From Paracyclopina nana (taxonomy: Eukaryota; Arthropoda; Copepoda; Cyclopoida; Cyclopettidae): a stretch of DNA of 64,000 nucleotides. How positions within the stretch are numbered: the first letter of the stretch is position 1; each line of letters starts with the position of its first letter. Shown here piece by piece: positions 61,106 to 64,000 of the stretch. The stretch covers positions 3,782,001 to 3,846,000 of the forward strand of contig JAGUCH010000005.1 in NCBI GenBank assembly GCA_019096065.1, given 5' to 3'. Made by a program: the position numbers and the translations under genes. A model generated the notes under the pieces. That model saw nothing but the letters and a program-made list of their open reading frames with translations. It made no database searches and was not told the origin of the DNA.

Positions 61106-63308
61106 TCAATGTCTCTCGTGAAAGAAGAAAGACTCAGCCATTTCCACAAGGCTGAAGTAGAAAAGCTTCTTTGTGACCCGGTTCGGAGCACTCGAAAATG
61201 TGACCTCGTTGGTAATAGGATCAAGTTTAAGTTGATCAACTTTGGTCTCAGATCCGCCAATTAAATGGACAACTCCGTCCAATTCCGCTAGCTGAGATCC
61301 CTCACGATCCAGCTCATGTAGGACTATTTTCTTACATTCAAACAAGTGTATCTCGCACAAGAAGATTTCCTTGTGTCTTCTTGCCAAATCAGTGATTATC
61401 ACTGAATCCCCATGAGCCGAGCAAACATGGCTCACCAGATTTAAACCGTGCTTAACGAAGCTCCAGGTTTGGTTGCTGGAAATTTCGTTTTCAGTGGAAT
61501 GAAACCATTTGTCAGAGTTGATGATGTGGATGTAGCCATCATTTGATTTGAAGGCGCAATGATGATCCAGGTTGTCTTTGAAAGCTCCCAACTCTTTGAT
61601 GGTCGATGAAAGTGTATCAAAGCTAATCACGTTTCGGTCATTGCTTGATATGGCATAAAACATCCAGCTATTTTTGGGCCTCACGAACGAGGAAGAACTT
61701 GAACGAACGAATGTGAGAGGTAACTCGTCTTCTCTCCATTCAAGCAGACCTCTCAAGCTATTTTGTAATTGGTAGCACGACAACTGTGCGTTCAATAGTT
61801 TCTGGCCACAAAATACGAGCTTTCCATTCAGCCAAAATCCGGAAATGTAATAGATGGCTGAAGGCAAATCTGGAATAGAGATGTTAAGGCTCCTTGTTGG
61901 GTGGTACAATTCAACACTTTTAGACCACGGAGGGAAGTATCCTAAAAAAATCAAAATTGTACTTGTGAAATTTGAAATTGATAGCTGGCGCACCTCCTGC
62001 AATAGCAACAATTGGTCTTTCACATGTCAAGTTGGTGACGTAAGCTGGTTTAGGCAGTTGTTCTCCGTTGATCGTACTCCAAGTGTCTTGATTGATGTCA
62101 CAAGAGTAAATCTCAATTCCACTGGCCACATATCCTGGATCGCAATTCAAAACACATCTTTTAAAGCCTGATTTGTCAACATGGCAAAAAATATTGCCAT
62201 TTGCAACTTCTGGATTGTAATAATATCCTTGGCAAGCATAAGGCTCATCTTGGCAGTTTTCTAAAGTCAGCGAGCCTGGGTCTGAAGCTTCCCATTCCCC
62301 AGTATCCTGACAGGTCACCTGTACACGCAAATCAGTATTTCTACATTTACCAAAACAGTCAGTTCCAGGCAGAAAACTTTGTCCACTCTCGCAAGACCAT
62401 TTCCAATTTGGCCATTGAGAGGCTGGATCTGAACAGTTATTAGCGTGGCATCGTGAAAGGTCGGCTTCTGTGGCATTCCATCTGCCATCCAAGTTGCAAG
62501 TAATTGATACGTTTATGGCATTCCCTTTTGTACACGTTCCAATACACTGCAAGCCCTGGCATTCCCAATCCCAATTCGGCCACAAAACTAGTAGATCCTC
62601 ACATTCAATGTGGTGGTTGCATTTTCCTTCAGCACTTCTGCTGTTAGCAGGGCATGGCTCGGATTGGGTTAGACAGCTAACTAGTTCCTTAGACGGAATC
62701 CAATGTCCAGAATCACTGCAATTTATGATGACCTCACTTGAATCTTGATCACACTTTCCCATAATGATTGAGTCAGGCTTATAAGTTGACATATCCACAT
62801 CGACCCACTCCCAGTAAGGCCAAATTTCATATGGATCCGGACAAGAGTTAATTACTGCAGTGCACAATCCATCCTCAATTTCGCTCCATTGTCCGTTGAT
62901 TTCACATTTTGTTGAAACCTCCAGAGTCGAATCCAACGTACATTTCCCTGAGCAAGCTGAATGATGAACATAGGATGGGCTGTCACAATTCCATTCCCAA
63001 TTGGACCAAGTCAATTGGGGATCAGCACAATTCCTTGCGCAACTCACTTCACCAGGAACCAAGTCCCATTTGCCAGATTTGTTGCAACGATGCTTGTATC
63101 TGTACACGTTGTATTTGCACGTAAAAATGACCACCGTTGCAGGTTCCGCCAATAAAACTCCATTCTCCTCGGACAAATCCGGAAAGAAGTTGATGTGGGC
63201 AAAATCTTTTTCTTTTTCCAATGCACCTATGTCCACCTGGCATTGTGACGAGCCAAGACTTTGATGTACAATGCAGCAATGAATGGCTAGAAATGCAGCC
63301 CACTTCAT
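61106..63308 (-). CDS. Secreted protein with Trp-rich Cys modules and kelch-like C-terminus
   Basis: Two exons (63308-61994 and 61941-61106) join as GGA G|GA to give 716 aa. A signal peptide is clear (MKWAAFLAIHCCIVHQSLG). Residues of about 60-420 hold Cys-rich modules. Four of them repeat C-x-D..W..WxW (WSNWEW, WPYWEW, WPNWDW, WPNWKW), followed by GKC...C...G.W. A sushi-like module (GYYYNPEVANGNIFC...CDPGYVASG) comes next. After ERPIVAIAGGYFPPWSKSVELY the C-terminal 280 residues look like a kelch-type propeller (SVELYHP, LDGVVHLIGGSETKVDQLKLDP). An extracellular adhesion or matrix role is inferred. Several N-x-S/T sites are present. It lies head-to-head with the channel gene. Confidence 0.85.
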
Positions 63309-63598
63309 CTTCTCGTCTAGGCCGAATTAATTGAACAGCTACAATATGATATTGTACGTATACTACAATAAAAGGCACATATATTATTGGCCCTCGGCTG
63401 TAGGTGATAAGGATTGTTAGAAGTGTGTGTGCATAGGTGAGATTAATGCGTGTTTGTCATCTTGATATCAAATACTAAAACCAATTGTATGTCTTTGTGA
63501 CTCCTGTCACATAAGGCATTCTTCGTATAATTGGTTTTGGGCGATCCCCTATAATCGAATTAACCGCCACAATTTCTTTTTACTGCTCAGTTTACACA
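63309..63598. promoter_or_regulatory. Divergent promoter region
   Basis: 290 bp between the ATGs of the kelch-like gene (-) and the channel gene (+). A TAATATATG stretch (minus strand, about 63377-63385) could serve as TATA for the former. A CTCAGTTTA initiator-like site at 63586-63594 may serve the latter. Confidence 0.35.
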
Positions 63599-64000
63599 AT
63601 GCAAGTGAAGTTAGTCAAGCCTAGAATTATGCAACGCTTTTTCAACGTCCTACATAAGTTTTTGTTTTTGATCAGCTATTTGGCCTTTGGAATTTTTACA
63701 TTGGTTCTTATCCTTAATTACACTGAAGAAAAAACTGGATATACTGTGGACATAGAAGAAGTTGAAGAATTAAGACTACCTTCAATAACTGTGTGTACTG
63801 CAGAGGGCTTCAAAGATGTGAATACGTCCATTGAGAGTACCTACTTACTACAAAATTTGGACGAAGTATCATTCAAGTTTGAAGAGATCTTCAATGGGAA
63901 ATACAATTACTTTGAGATTTTCAGTCCCAGAGATGGACGTTGTTTCACTCTTCATGAGCAAGAAACAATCACAAAGTTATCGAAAAAGAAATTAGCTAAT
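63599..64000 (+). CDS. DEG/ENaC-type sodium channel subunit, partial (5' end)
   Basis: 134 codons are open from the ATG at 63599 to the window edge. A short basic cytosolic N-terminus is followed by a first membrane segment (FLFLISYLAFGIFTLVLIL), then the post-TM1 motif LPSITVCTAEGF and DGRCFTLH, as in degenerin/pickpocket/ENaC channels (amiloride-sensitive family). The large extracellular domain, TM2 and C-terminus lie beyond the window. The family forms trimeric Na+ channels in the plasma membrane; which stimulus gates this one is unknown. Confidence 0.75.
   Translation, partial: MQVKLVKPRIMQRFFNVLHKFLFLISYLAFGIFTLVLILNYTEEKTGYTVDIEEVEELRLPSITVCTAEGFKDVNTSIESTYLLQNLDEVSFKFEEIFNGKYNYFEIFSPRDGRCFTLHEQETITKLSKKKLAN

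Overview
The window is animal nuclear DNA, most likely from an arthropod and probably a crustacean (copepod-like). Genes are multi-exon with GT-AG introns, mostly about 50-80 nt long. There are TATA and TCAGT core promoters, AATAAA signals, and animal families: CDK, XYLB, MBOAT7, rhodopsin-like GPCRs, CALML4 and DEG/ENaC. The crustacean/copepod placement is inferred from the overall look of the lineage-specific secreted proteins, not from a marker. No rRNA, tRNA, CRISPR or prokaryotic operon structure was seen. All exon coordinates were read by hand from splice sites and reading frame; none is transcript-confirmed.

Layout. 0.5-2.1 kb (+): a secreted or membrane-anchored protein with a Trp/Cys-rich C-terminal domain. 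2.7-4.0 kb (-): a single-pass membrane protein of unknown function. 4.0-7.7 kb: a gene-free block with a Harbinger-like MITE and a 1.2-kb foldback element. 7.8-10.8 kb (-): a nine-exon PLP aminotransferase, with an unrelated two-exon gene nested antisense in one intron. 11.3-40.3 kb (+): a CDK1/CDK2-type kinase whose first intron is 22.7 kb, sharing a CCAAT/E2F-type divergent promoter with the aminotransferase. 40.8-44.0 kb (-): xylulokinase, tail-to-tail with the CDK and head-to-head with MBOAT7 (44.4-46.2 kb, +). 47.3-53.6 kb (+): two tandem GPCR paralogues with identical intron positions and phases, separated by a spacer holding a 0.4-kb tandem duplication. 54.1-54.8 kb (-): a CALML4-like EF-hand protein. 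55.1-55.8 kb (-): a decayed ORF. 57.7-60.5 kb (+): a conserved-looking protein with a helix-hairpin-helix-like motif encoded by two mutually exclusive exons. 61.1-63.3 kb (-): a secreted protein with Trp-rich Cys modules and a kelch-like C-terminus. 63.6 kb to the edge (+): the first exon of a DEG/ENaC channel.

The genes do not form a pathway; this is ordinary gene-dense arthropod DNA interrupted by one very intron-rich kinase locus. The least ordinary features are the frame-enforced mutually exclusive exon pair, the protein-like in-frame tail after the CDK stop codon, the nested antisense gene whose stop codon abuts its host's splice donor, the foldback element with a variable number of palindromic units, and the small duplicated block in the GPCR spacer that has one difference in 138 nt while its flanks have diverged.
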